From: Bacteroidales bacterium M2
GTDB taxonomy: Bacteria; Bacteroidota; Bacteroidia; Bacteroidales; Muribaculaceae
Assembly (NCBI GenBank): GCA_001689415.1
Contig: LUJM01000076.1
Span: 1-14,554, forward strand
Length of the DNA stretch: 14,554 bases
Reading direction: 5' to 3'
Shown: positions 7,347-14,550 of the stretch, one piece after another
How positions within the stretch are numbered: the first letter of the stretch is position 1
Layout of the letters: each line of letters begins with the position of its first letter
Notes under the pieces: generated by a model
The model's input: the letters and a program-made list of their open reading frames with translations, nothing else
The model's database searches: none
Told to the model about the DNA's origin: nothing
Position numbers and translations under genes: made by a program

Positions 7347-8585
7347 TTATTTTACCTGTGAAATAAGGGTTTCGCCGCGGGCGAGGATTGTTTCGATAGT
7401 GTCGCCGGGTTTTATTGTGGAGCTGTCAGTTATGGCGTGGCCGTTGATGCGCGTTATGCTGTAGCCGCGACGCAGTGTGGCTTCGGGCGAGAGGGCGTCG
7501 AGAAGGTCGCCAAGGGCGTTGAGACGTTGGCGCGAATGCTGCAGTATGTTTGTTGCAGCCGTGGCTATCATCTGCGATGCCTGAGGCCCAGTTCGCTGGC
7601 GGTGGCGCTCTATCACATTGAGGGCGAGTGCCGGCAGGAGGCCGCTGTAGTAGGCAAGTTGCTGCCGTTGCGAGCTGATGTTGCCGCGCACCGTATCGAG
7701 GATATCTCGGCCTATATTGGCTATGGCATAATATGCCTCGCTCACCTTGCCGATGAGGAGCTCGGCAGCTGCCGTAGGGGTTTTGACGCGTGTGTTGGCC
7801 ACATAGTCGAGCACGGTGATATCGCGTTCGTGGCCTATGCCTACTACGACCGGCAAGGGGAATGATGCAACATTTAAGGCGAGTTCGTAATTGTCGAACC
7901 ATGCCAGGTCGGCCACTGCACCACCGCCGCGGATGATTACCACGCAGTCGTAGTCGTCGATACGCTCCATTATGGCCTCGAGAGCTGCAACTACACTCGG
8001 AGCAGTGCGTTCGCCCTGCAGGGCTGCCTCGTAGAGGGTGGTATTGAAGCGTAGGTTGAGGGGATTGAGGTGCAGATGCTTTACAAAGTCGCCGTATCCG
8101 GCAGCTCCGCGGGCCGATATCACAGCCACTCGGTATGGCACGTCGGCCCATGCCAAGTCGCGGTTGAGGTTGTAGACGCCGTCGCGCCGTAGCTGCGCTA
8201 TTATCTCATTTCTCCGCCTTGCGAGGTCGCCCACGGTATAGTCGGGGTCGATATCGTTGATGATAAGGCTGAAACCGTATACCGCATGGAAATTGACATT
8301 TACTCTGACCATAATTTTGAGGTCGGAGCGTAGTCGTTCGCCGGTAGCGGCCTCGAATCGGGCGGCAAGCACGGCATATGTCGAGGCCCATGCCACGGCA
8401 CGGGCCTTGGCTACAGGCACGCCTGACTCATTCTTCTGAATGAGTTCCATGTAGCAGTGTCCACCGCTTACGCGCAGGTCGGAAGTCTCGCCCACCACCC
8501 ACACGCCGTTGAGGCCGTCGGCGGCATTGATAGCCCCGGTTATGCGGCGGTTGAGTTCGAGCAGCGATATAGGCTCATTCGACAT
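7347..8585 (-). CDS. xseA: exodeoxyribonuclease VII large subunit
   Basis: A 412-residue protein, close to the usual length. The N-terminal OB-fold (about 1-110) contains GVWVVGETSDLRVSGGHCYM. The catalytic domain follows, with YRVAVISARGAAGYGDF, VVIIRGGGAVADLAWFDNYE and VVVGIGHERDITVLDYVA, then a helical region and the C-terminal LRRGYSITR...GDTIETIL segment. With XseB it degrades single-stranded DNA to short oligonucleotides in both directions, in the cytoplasm. Its start overlaps the DUF3256 gene by 11 bp, so the two are translationally coupled and last in a three-gene operon. No xseB-like small ORF follows; the next sequence is the convergent accessory gene ending at 7307. Confidence 0.95.
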   Translation of the reverse strand: MSNEPISLLELNRRITGAINAADGLNGVWVVGETSDLRVSGGHCYMELIQKNESGVPVAKARAVAWASTYAVLAARFEAATGERLRSDLKIMVRVNVNFHAVYGFSLIINDIDPDYTVGDLARRRNEIIAQLRRDGVYNLNRDLAWADVPYRVAVISARGAAGYGDFVKHLHLNPLNLRFNTTLYEAALQGERTAPSVVAALEAIMERIDDYDCVVIIRGGGAVADLAWFDNYELALNVASFPLPVVVGIGHERDITVLDYVANTRVKTPTAAAELLIGKVSEAYYAIANIGRDILDTVRGNISSQRQQLAYYSGLLPALALNVIERHRQRTGPQASQMIATAATNILQHSRQRLNALGDLLDALSPEATLRRGYSITRINGHAITDSSTIKPGDTIETILARGETLISQVK

Positions 8586-9237
8586 TGCTACCGGGTATCT
8601 CTATTGTTTCTTTGAAATCCTTTACCCTCACCAGTTTGCTGCCGTTGTAGCGGTATGCCTGCAAGGAATCGGTCAGCTTGGCAGCCTCGGGGTGTTCGCC
8701 CTTCGGCAGGTTGTCGAAACTGGTGTTGTAGATTAAAAATAGCTCTTGGGTGGGATCGTAGTCGATAGTGATGAAGAATATAGCCGGCATCTCGGTAGTG
8801 CCGGTTGCCGCGCGGTTTTTGGCGGGGATGAAGCTGTTGAGGTCGGGGAGTTTCGGGTCGGGGAGCCGTTTCCAGTCTGAAGCGCGGTAAAAGGTGACGT
8901 AACTGTCCTTTACCGGCGAGGCAACAGTTTCGATGAAGGCCACGATTGTATCGCCCTTGTTGGGCAATACAGCGACTTGCAGTTCCGACGATTTCGAAAT
9001 TTCGGCTCTGAGTTTCATCGGTTCTTCGGCGATTATGCGCGATTTACCACCGAGGGTGTTGGCTGTAGCGGTTTCCACGCCGCTATGGAAATAGTCGAGC
9101 ATATCGAGGCGTGCGTTCGGAGTGAGCACGGGTACAGCCTCGAGGGGTGCCTTGGCAAAGAAATCCGCTGCTGTGCGGGCTGTGATTGGCAAGGCGGTGA
9201 GAAGCGCTAATATCAGACCGGCTATTTTCATAATCAT
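8575..9237 (-). CDS. DUF3256 family secreted protein
   Basis: A 220-residue protein from the start at 9237; a second ATG two codons later (9231) begins MKIAGLILALLTALPITA, a good Sec signal peptide. The mature part opens ADFFAKAPLEAVPVLTPNARLDMLDYF, which I recognise as the start of the Bacteroidales DUF3256 family. The middle and end (IVAFIETVASPVKDSYVTFY, MPAIFFITIDYDPTQELFLIYN) look like beta-rich repeats. Its role is unknown; it is probably periplasmic. It sits 35 bp after the helicase gene and overlaps xseA, so it is co-transcribed with both. I see no catalytic motif. Confidence 0.8.
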   Translation of the reverse strand: MIMKIAGLILALLTALPITARTAADFFAKAPLEAVPVLTPNARLDMLDYFHSGVETATANTLGGKSRIIAEEPMKLRAEISKSSELQVAVLPNKGDTIVAFIETVASPVKDSYVTFYRASDWKRLPDPKLPDLNSFIPAKNRAATGTTEMPAIFFITIDYDPTQELFLIYNTSFDNLPKGEHPEAAKLTDSLQAYRYNGSKLVRVKDFKETIEIPGSNVE

Positions 9238-9272
9238 TTTATCGTTTTAGATTTTACCTCAGGGCAGACGGC

Positions 9273-11021
9273 TTACTTTTTCTTGCCCCTGCGTGGTTTA
9301 AAACCGTTCTCTTTGGCCGATTTTTCTTTGCCTGATTTATCCTTGCGTCCCGACGAACGAGCATAGTCGCGCTCGGGGTCGGCGATTTCGCTATAGAGGC
9401 GTTTGCCGAAGAAATCGAGGCCTTTGAGAGCCGCTACCACCTTGTTTGCATCGCCCTTGCGGACATCGAATAGCGAGTAAGACGGCAGCAGGTCGATACG
9501 GCCGACATCTACGCGGTGGCCGGTGATGTTTTTATTGAGCAAATCGATAAGGTTTCCGGCGAAGAATCCGTCGGCCTTACCCACATTGACATATATACGG
9601 GCCATTCCTCGCTCGGCTGTGCGGCGGTCCTTGTCTTTGTCGCTTCGTGGAGCTCGGTCCTTGTCTTTCTCTTTGCGTTCTTTGGTCGGCTTTTCGTCGA
9701 TTATATCGATGTTTGGCGCGTCCTGGTAGTATGTGAGCAGGCGGTTGAATTCGAGCGACAACACGCGCTTGAGCAGGTCCTCGGTCGATAGCCACGATAG
9801 TTTTTTGAGTACGCCGGGCAGGTATTTCGTGATTTCGTCTTCGTTTACCTCTACGCGTTCGAGGCGGTCGGCGAGGTTGTAGAGCTGCTTTTCGATGATG
9901 TGCTGGGGTGTCGGCACTTCCTTGCGTTCGAACTTCTTGCCTATAATGCGCTCTATTTCGCGTAGTTTGCCTTTTTCGCGCGAGTGTATAATTGCAATCG
10001 ACACACCTGTCTTTCCGGCACGGCCTGTGCGGCCCGAGCGGTGGGTGTATACAGCCGTATCGTCGGGCAGACCGTAGTTGATTACGTGGGTGAGGTCGTC
10101 GACATCGAGGCCTCGCGCGGCAACGTCGGTAGCTACCAAGAGAGTGATTACGCGGTCGCGGAATTTCCTCATCACAATATCGCGCTGCTGCTGGCTCAGG
10201 TCGCCGTGCAGAGCGTCGGCGTTGTAACCGTCGCTGATAAGCTTGTCGGCAATTTCCTGGGTGTCGCGGCGTGTGCGGCAGAATATGATAGCGTAGATGC
10301 TGGGGTTATTGTCGGCGATACGCTTCAGTGCCAGGTATTTATCCTTGGCATTTACCATGTAGTATACATGACGCACATTCTTTGCGCCCTCGTTGCGGGT
10401 GCCTATCACAATTTCTTCCGGCTCGTGCATGAACCTTTTTGCGATTTTAGCCACCTCTGCCGGCATTGTTGCCGAGAAAAGGAGCATTTTGCGGTCGTCG
10501 GGTACATGGGTCAGGATGTCGTTGATAGAATCAACGAAGCCCATGTTGAGCATCTCGTCGGCCTCGTCGAGTACCACTGTGTGCACGTCGGCGAGTTTTA
10601 CAACGCCGCGGTTGATAAGGTCGATAAGTCGACCGGGGGTAGCTACGATAATCTGCACTCCCTGCTTGAGTGCGCGAATCTGGCTTTCGATACTGCTGCC
10701 GCCGTATACAGGCAGCACGGTCACATCGTCCATATATTTGGAGAAATCCGCCAAGTCGCCCGCTATCTGGAGGCACAATTCGCGAGTGGGGGCAAGTATC
10801 AGGGCCTGAGGTACGTGCCTTAGAGGATCGACGCGCTGAAGAACCGGCAGGCCGAAGGCCGCCGTCTTGCCTGTGCCGGTCTGTGCGAGAGCCACCAAAT
10901 CGCGATCACCGTTGAGCAACACCGGTATCACTTTTTCCTGTACGGGCATTGGTGTCTCGAAGCCCATATCCGTTATTCCGCGTAGCAAATCTTCGCGTAC
11001 GCCTAATTCCTCAAATGTCAT
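9273..11021 (-). CDS. deaD: DEAD-box RNA helicase with DbpA-type C-terminal RNA-binding domain (DeaD/CsdA-like)
   Basis: A 582-residue protein with every DEAD-box motif in place: Q motif at 21-28, Walker A AQTGTGKT 46-53, PTREL 78-82, TPGR 128-131, DEAD 152-155, FSATMP, FCRTR, LVATDVAARGLDV and HRSGRTGRAG. A charged linker (about 446-472, rich in Lys/Asp/Arg) leads to a DbpA/CsdA-like RNA-binding fold (about 473-547, MARIYVNVGKADGFFAGNL), and a very basic tail ends the protein. It unwinds short RNA duplexes with ATP; relatives act in ribosome assembly, mRNA turnover and cold growth. It is the first gene of the operon with the DUF3256 gene and xseA, and divergent from rho. The symbol is by family; csdA or rhlE-like naming is possible. 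Confidence 0.96.
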   Translation of the reverse strand: MTFEELGVREDLLRGITDMGFETPMPVQEKVIPVLLNGDRDLVALAQTGTGKTAAFGLPVLQRVDPLRHVPQALILAPTRELCLQIAGDLADFSKYMDDVTVLPVYGGSSIESQIRALKQGVQIIVATPGRLIDLINRGVVKLADVHTVVLDEADEMLNMGFVDSINDILTHVPDDRKMLLFSATMPAEVAKIAKRFMHEPEEIVIGTRNEGAKNVRHVYYMVNAKDKYLALKRIADNNPSIYAIIFCRTRRDTQEIADKLISDGYNADALHGDLSQQQRDIVMRKFRDRVITLLVATDVAARGLDVDDLTHVINYGLPDDTAVYTHRSGRTGRAGKTGVSIAIIHSREKGKLREIERIIGKKFERKEVPTPQHIIEKQLYNLADRLERVEVNEDEITKYLPGVLKKLSWLSTEDLLKRVLSLEFNRLLTYYQDAPNIDIIDEKPTKERKEKDKDRAPRSDKDKDRRTAERGMARIYVNVGKADGFFAGNLIDLLNKNITGHRVDVGRIDLLPSYSLFDVRKGDANKVVAALKGLDFFGKRLYSEIADPERDYARSSGRKDKSGKEKSAKENGFKPRRGKKK

Positions 11022-11049
11022 ATGTTAGTTTTGATTTTTAAATGAACTA

Positions 11050-11057
11050 CAAATATA
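11050..11057 (-). promoter_or_regulatory. probable -7 box for the helicase operon
   Basis: On the minus strand this reads TATATTTG, matching TAnnTTTG, 28 bp before the helicase ATG. No clear TTTG sits at the expected -33 position (about 11077-11080). Expected leader is about 20 nt and A-rich, with no Shine-Dalgarno sequence. The rest of the 372-bp divergent gap (11022-11393) holds the rho promoter and leader. Confidence 0.45.
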
Positions 11058-11168
11058 CAACAATTAAAATTATAAATAGTGCATACGACCATAAAATAAA
11101 TTATTTATTCAGGTTTGGTATTCACTTTCCCGATATTTTGCCAATAAAATGAACCTGGTCATTATTTT

Positions 11169-11199
11169 TTTGTTTATACAATAAAAAATAGTAACTTTG
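11169..11199 (+). promoter_or_regulatory. promoter of rho
   Basis: TTTG at 11169-11172, exactly 19 bp, then TAACTTTG at 11192-11199: a complete match to the Bacteroidetes consensus. Transcription should start near 11206, leaving a leader of about 190 nt before the ATG at 11394. Confidence 0.72.
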
Positions 11200-11205
11200 C
11201 AGTGT

Positions 11206-11393
11206 CAAAGCGTACTGTGGCCGGTGCGTCAGCGACAATCCAGCTTTTTTTGCATCGAAATCATAACCGCCGCTGCGATATTGTGCGGTTTCCATTGTGC
11301 GGTGCATTTTATAGCTCACCTCCCCCCCCATAAAATACTATACACGTTTTCATTAGCCCCGCTTCACGTTTTCGGTGGCTTTATATAGATACA
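11206..11393 (+). promoter_or_regulatory. long 5' leader of rho mRNA
   Basis: Inferred from the promoter position. It contains a direct repeat of ATTGTGCGGT (11280-11289 and 11294-11303) and a run of eight C (11322-11329). An AGCC/GGCT pair (11355-11358 and 11377-11380) lies close to the start codon. The frame open through it overlaps the promoter and begins with TTG, so I do not call a gene. In enterobacteria rho controls its own transcription through its leader, and a similar role here is plausible but unproven. Confidence 0.4.
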
Positions 11394-13313
11394 ATGTACA
11401 ATAAAACCCAATTAGAAGAAATGCCGGACGCCGACCTCAAGGCGTTGGCTGAAAACCTGGGACTCAAAAAAATCGACCTTAGCAAGAAAGACGAGTTAGT
11501 CTACCGCATTATCGACCGTCAGGCCGAAGAAGGAGCGGCAACACGTGCTTCGAAAAAAGCTCAGGCCGATGCTGATAAGACACCCAAAAAACGGGGTCGT
11601 AAGAAGAAAGAAGATAAACCGGCTGAAACTCCGGTAGAAGAACCTGTTGAAGCCGAAGTCCAGGCCGAAGCTCCGTTTGCGGAGCGTAAACGCCGTGGAC
11701 GTCCCAAAAAGGTAAAGCCTGCCGACGAGCAGCCCGAGCTGGCCGATATCGTAGAAGATGCAGCCGTACAAGGCGATGCCTCTGCCGATGAGCCTGCGTT
11801 TGCCAATACTCCCGAGCCTGAGCATACTCCTGACCAAATACCGACAAGCACTGAAAAAGAGCCTGAGGCTGAAGAATCTAAATCAGGCGAAGATGCTCCC
11901 GCCGAAGTTGTAGAATCTGCTCCCGAGGAGGCTGTAGAACCACAACGCTCTCGATTTGCCCCCGGCAACAATTCTGCATTGAGCGAGTTTTTCCCTCGTT
12001 CGGAAGGTCGTAAATTCGTTCCTCGCAACCAGCGCGATCGTCAGGAGCAGAATAACAACAATAATAATAACAACCCTATCACCCTTGGCGAACCCAACCA
12101 GCAGGGACAGCAGCAGAACGGCAAAAAGAGCAAACGCCAGCGCCAGCAAGAGCGCATGGAGCGCCGCCAGCAACAGCAGCAGCCAAGGTACGACTTCGAC
12201 GGCATCCTCGAGGCTACAGGCGTTCTCGAAATCGTTCCCGAGGGATTTGGATTCCTGCGCTCTGCCGACTTCAACTATCTTGCCTCGCCCGACGATGTAT
12301 ACGTGACCATGCCCCAGATCAAGGCCTTCGGCCTGCGCCAGGGCGATGTGGTAGAGGCTACTATCCGTGCTCCCCGCGAAGGCGAGAAATACTTCCCCCT
12401 CACCAACGTATTGCGTGTCAATGGCCGCAGCCTCGAATTTATCCGCGACCGTGTCGCTTTCGAGCATCTTACTCCCCTTTTCCCCGACGAGAAATTTGAC
12501 CTTACATCAGGTCGTTCGTGCACAATGTCGACCCGCGTAGTCGATATGTTCGCACCGATAGGCAAAGGCCAGCGCGGCCTTATCGTGGCACCGCCTAAGA
12601 CCGGTAAGACATTGCTGCTCAAAGATATCGCCAACGCTATTGCCGAGAATCATCCCGAAACATACATCATGATTCTGCTTATCGACGAACGCCCCGAAGA
12701 GGTGACCGATATGCAGCGCAGCGTCAACGCCGAGGTTATTGCCTCGACATTCGACGAGCCCGCCGACCGACATGTCAAAATCGCCGGTATAGTGCTCGAA
12801 AAAGCCAAACGTATGGTAGAGTGTGGCCACGACGTTGTGATACTTCTCGACTCGATTACACGTCTGGCTCGTGCCTACAATACCTGCGCTCCGGCTTCGG
12901 GCAAGATTCTTTCGGGTGGTGTCGATGCCAACGCATTGCAGAAGCCAAAACGATTCTTCGGCGCGGCTCGTAATATCGAAGGCGGTGGCTCGCTTACAAT
13001 TATAGCCACAGCCCTCACCGAGACAAGCTCGAAGATGGACGAGGTTATCTTCGAAGAATTCAAGGGTACAGGCAATATGGAGCTGCAGCTCGACCGCAAA
13101 TTGTCGAACAAACGCATCTTCCCTGCCGTGGATATTATGGCATCGAGCACACGTCGCGACGACCTGTTGCTGCGTAGCGAAACCCTCAACCGCATGTGGA
13201 TTCTCCGCCGCTATCTCAGCGACCGCAACTCTATCGAGGCTATGGAATTTATCCGCGACCGCATGGAGCGCACCCTCGACAACGACGAGCTGTTGCGAAC
13301 CATGGGCGACTGA
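11394..13313 (+). CDS. rho: transcription termination factor Rho with long disordered insertion
   Basis: A 639-residue protein, about 220 residues longer than E. coli Rho. Residues 1-45 are the Rho N-terminal helical domain (LEEMPDADLKALAENLGLKK). Residues about 47-264 are low-complexity: first Ala/Glu/Pro/Lys-rich and acidic, with AT-hook-like GRKKK and RGRPKK patches, then eight Asn in a row (220-227), then Gln/Arg-rich. The cold-shock RNA-binding domain starts near 266 (YDFDGILEATGVLEI). The ATPase follows: Walker A PPKTGKT at 400-406 and Walker B VVILLD ending at D486, then the Q/R-loop and secondary-site regions. It is a hexameric RNA translocase that ends transcription. Related Bacteroidetes Rho insertions are reported to be disordered and to drive phase separation. 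It has its own promoter, and no intrinsic terminator is evident after its stop. Confidence 0.98.
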   Translation: MYNKTQLEEMPDADLKALAENLGLKKIDLSKKDELVYRIIDRQAEEGAATRASKKAQADADKTPKKRGRKKKEDKPAETPVEEPVEAEVQAEAPFAERKRRGRPKKVKPADEQPELADIVEDAAVQGDASADEPAFANTPEPEHTPDQIPTSTEKEPEAEESKSGEDAPAEVVESAPEEAVEPQRSRFAPGNNSALSEFFPRSEGRKFVPRNQRDRQEQNNNNNNNNPITLGEPNQQGQQQNGKKSKRQRQQERMERRQQQQQPRYDFDGILEATGVLEIVPEGFGFLRSADFNYLASPDDVYVTMPQIKAFGLRQGDVVEATIRAPREGEKYFPLTNVLRVNGRSLEFIRDRVAFEHLTPLFPDEKFDLTSGRSCTMSTRVVDMFAPIGKGQRGLIVAPPKTGKTLLLKDIANAIAENHPETYIMILLIDERPEEVTDMQRSVNAEVIASTFDEPADRHVKIAGIVLEKAKRMVECGHDVVILLDSITRLARAYNTCAPASGKILSGGVDANALQKPKRFFGAARNIEGGGSLTIIATALTETSSKMDEVIFEEFKGTGNMELQLDRKLSNKRIFPAVDIMASSTRRDDLLLRSETLNRMWILRRYLSDRNSIEAMEFIRDRMERTLDNDELLRTMGD

Positions 13314-13374
13314 TTACTTAGTGCAAAGGTTTTCGGCCTAAATAGTTAACAAGTCTTAAAAAGGAAAGAATTAT

Positions 13375-13405
13375 TTTGACAAGTCAACCAAAGGCTATAA
13401 CTTTG
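13375..13405 (+). promoter_or_regulatory. promoter of the tRNA-Ala gene
   Basis: TTTG at 13375-13378, exactly 19 bp, then TAACTTTG at 13398-13405: a full consensus match. The tRNA begins 11 bp downstream, so transcription would start only a few bases before the mature 5' end. Bases 13314-13374, between rho and this promoter, show no gene or clear terminator. Confidence 0.75.
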
Positions 13406-13415
13406 CACTACAAAC

Positions 13416-13489
13416 GGGGCACTAGCTCATCTGGCTAGAGCGCGACACTGGCAGTGTCGAGGTGAGCGGTTCGAGTCCGCTGTGCTCCA
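13416..13489 (+). tRNA. tRNA-Ala, anticodon GGC
   Basis: A full 74-nt cloverleaf folds by eye. Acceptor GGGGCAC (13416-13422) pairs with GTGCTCC (13482-13488), including G3-U70, the alanine identity pair. The D arm is GCTC/GAGC (13425-13428, 13438-13441). The anticodon arm is CGACA/TGTCG around loop CTGGCAG, with anticodon GGC at 13450-13452. The T arm is AGCGG/CCGCT with loop TTCGAGT. The discriminator is A13489 and the CCA end is not encoded. It reads GCC, and GCU by wobble. Confidence 0.95.
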
Positions 13490-13497
13490 CTCGTTAG

Positions 13498-13526
13498 GCG
13501 AATCGATAATATCGGTTCGCTTTTTT
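13498..13526 (+). terminator. intrinsic terminator after tRNA-Ala
   Basis: GCGAATCGAT (13498-13507), loop AAT, ATCGGTTCGC (13511-13520), then six T (13521-13526). The stem is 10 bp with one G-T pair. The T-tract also supplies the -33 TTTG of the next promoter. Confidence 0.85.
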
Positions 13527-13554
13527 GTTATATCATTATAAATGATTATATTTG
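13524..13554 (+). promoter_or_regulatory. promoter of the mntA-hepT operon
   Basis: TTTG at 13524-13527, exactly 19 bp, then TATATTTG at 13547-13554. The -33 box is built from the end of the tRNA terminator's T-tract. The predicted transcription start (about 13559-13562) coincides with the first ATG at 13561, so that start would be nearly leaderless. In-frame ATGs at 13576 and 13582 are alternatives. Confidence 0.65.
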
Positions 13555-13560
13555 CGGTGT

Positions 13561-13860
13561 ATGAAGCTGATAGAGATGAATATGGACAAGATTGTCGCCT
13601 TGTGCAAGAAGTACAAGGTGGCTAAATTATGGGTCTTCGGTTCAATCCTCACCCCCCGCTTCAACGACGACAGCGATGTAGATTTTTCGGTGATTTTTCA
13701 CTACGACCAAATTCAGGATTTATTCATCACTTTCTTTGATTTTATAGATGAACTGCAAGCCCTCCTGGGCCGCAAGGTAGACCTTGTGGATGAAACGGCG
13801 GTGAAAAACAAATACTTCCGAGAAGAACTCGATAATACTAAATATTTGATTTATGGATGA
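13561..13860 (+). CDS. mntA: MntA-type minimal nucleotidyltransferase antitoxin
   Basis: 99 residues from the ATG at 13561; a TTG at 13552 lies inside the -7 box and cannot be the start, while ATGs at 13576 and 13582 would shorten it by 5 or 7 residues. The hallmark GSX10DXD is exact: G27-S28, then D39-V40-D41 in DDSDVDFSVIF, with a likely third acidic residue in RKVDLVDE. MNT-fold proteins of this size next to a HepT partner act as antitoxins that transfer AMP to the toxin's conserved tyrosine and so neutralise it. The stop overlaps the hepT start by 8 bp, so translation is coupled. A plain nucleotidyltransferase without toxin context is unlikely. Confidence 0.88.
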   Translation: MKLIEMNMDKIVALCKKYKVAKLWVFGSILTPRFNDDSDVDFSVIFHYDQIQDLFITFFDFIDELQALLGRKVDLVDETAVKNKYFREELDNTKYLIYG

Positions 13861-14206
13861 GCAAATTATCAAGTCACTTACTGATATATTCAGATCTATC
13901 GAGAATATAGAGCTGTTTTGCTCCACTCGTCCAAAAGAATTCGAAACATTCTGCGAGGACGTATGTTTTCGCAGTGCCGTTCAGTGGGAAATTGCGATTA
14001 TCGGTGAAGCTATGAACAGAATCCTGAAGGTATGCCCCGAAATCAGCATTACATCTGCGCGAAGAATTGTAAATACCCGCAATTATCTTATACACGGGTA
14101 TGATAGTTTAAGAGAAGATTTAATATGGGCGATTGTGATAAATCATCTGCCGCTACTGAAGGCTGAAGTTTCTAAGCTTCTCGAGTCCTCTCAAGGCGAA
14201 TCTTGA
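13853..14206 (+). CDS. hepT: HepT-like ribonuclease toxin (HEPN, DUF86)
   Basis: A 117-residue all-helical HEPN protein. The catalytic motif RX4HXY is present as R76-N-Y-L-I-H81-G-Y83 (RNYLIHGY); Arg and His cut RNA, and the tyrosine is the site AMPylated by MntA in characterised pairs. The helix FRSAVQWEIAIIGEAMNRIL (39-58) is typical of the family. It lies in the same operon as mntA with an 8-bp overlap. Active-site residues are intact, so the toxin should be functional. No strong terminator follows: seven G at 14213-14219 are followed by T-rich sequence without a clear stem. Confidence 0.88.
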   Translation: MDEQIIKSLTDIFRSIENIELFCSTRPKEFETFCEDVCFRSAVQWEIAIIGEAMNRILKVCPEISITSARRIVNTRNYLIHGYDSLREDLIWAIVINHLPLLKAEVSKLLESSQGES

Positions 14207-14257
14207 CATAAAGGGGGGGCGCTTTTTCTTTTTTCGTTTCGCAACTCTCTGTGATTT

Positions 14258-14373
14258 TTCTGTAGCGTTGACAGAATCAGTAAGTATCTTCGACACTTAT
14301 CGCATGAGGAGAGATATCTTCCCCAGCCAACTTCGTAAGGCTGGGGTTACTGCAAAGTAATGCTCTTCGAGCA
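14258..14373. other. cluster of four short hairpins, three with a shared C-TTC-G apex
   Basis: Four inverted repeats follow one another in a gene-free stretch. They are TTCTGT/ACAGAA (14258-14276), TAAGT/ACTTA (14281-14299), CCCCAGCC/GGCTGGGG (14321-14346) and TGCTC/GAGCA (14361-14373). The last three each close on the same apex, a C-G pair around TTC. Such regular structure suggests a folded RNA or a repetitive element. I cannot assign a family. The minus-strand frame open over this region looks incidental. Confidence 0.4.
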
Positions 14374-14447
14374 TATTTTCTTACGCACCTATATTTCGGT
14401 TTGACCCAATGTTTACTTAAGGGTTTATTATGCAAAAATGGATGCAA

Positions 14448-14550
14448 CGATAGGAGCTTGGCTCTCTGAGACAAGCCTCGGTCAGTATCTCTAATGTTTT
14501 GAATACCAACGTCTAATCGAGGCTTGTCTCGGAGAGCCAAGCTCCTATCG
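14448..14550. repeat. 33-bp-arm inverted repeat
   Basis: Arms 14448-14480 and 14518-14550 are complementary over 33 bases with a single difference (T14467 against G14531), separated by 37 nt. As + strand RNA the odd pair would be a U-G wobble, so the stem would be unbroken. It is too long and lacks a T-tract to be an ordinary terminator. A MITE, an element end or a structured RNA are candidates. The window stops 4 bp later. Confidence 0.75.

Noticed and set aside
7426..8151. 241-residue minus-strand frame overlapping xseA
   Set aside because: It overlaps the clear xseA frame and has the Arg/Pro/His-rich composition of an out-of-frame reading of GC-rich coding DNA.
9984..10823. 279-residue plus-strand frame opposite the helicase gene
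   Set aside because: Antisense to conserved helicase motifs, with no recognisable domain or promoter.
11197..11388. 63-residue frame in the rho leader
   Set aside because: It starts with a TTG inside the -7 box, so the start would precede transcription. No domain or ribosome site is visible.
11561..12028. Ser/Gly/Ala-rich frame opposite the Rho insertion
   Set aside because: Its low complexity simply mirrors the Ala/Glu/Pro codons of the disordered Rho segment on the other strand.
14277..14540. 87-residue open frame on the minus strand over the hairpin block
   Set aside because: It runs through both arms of the inverted repeat and all three TTC-apex hairpins, has no promoter that I can see and no recognisable domain. 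More likely incidental, or the translation of a repeat.
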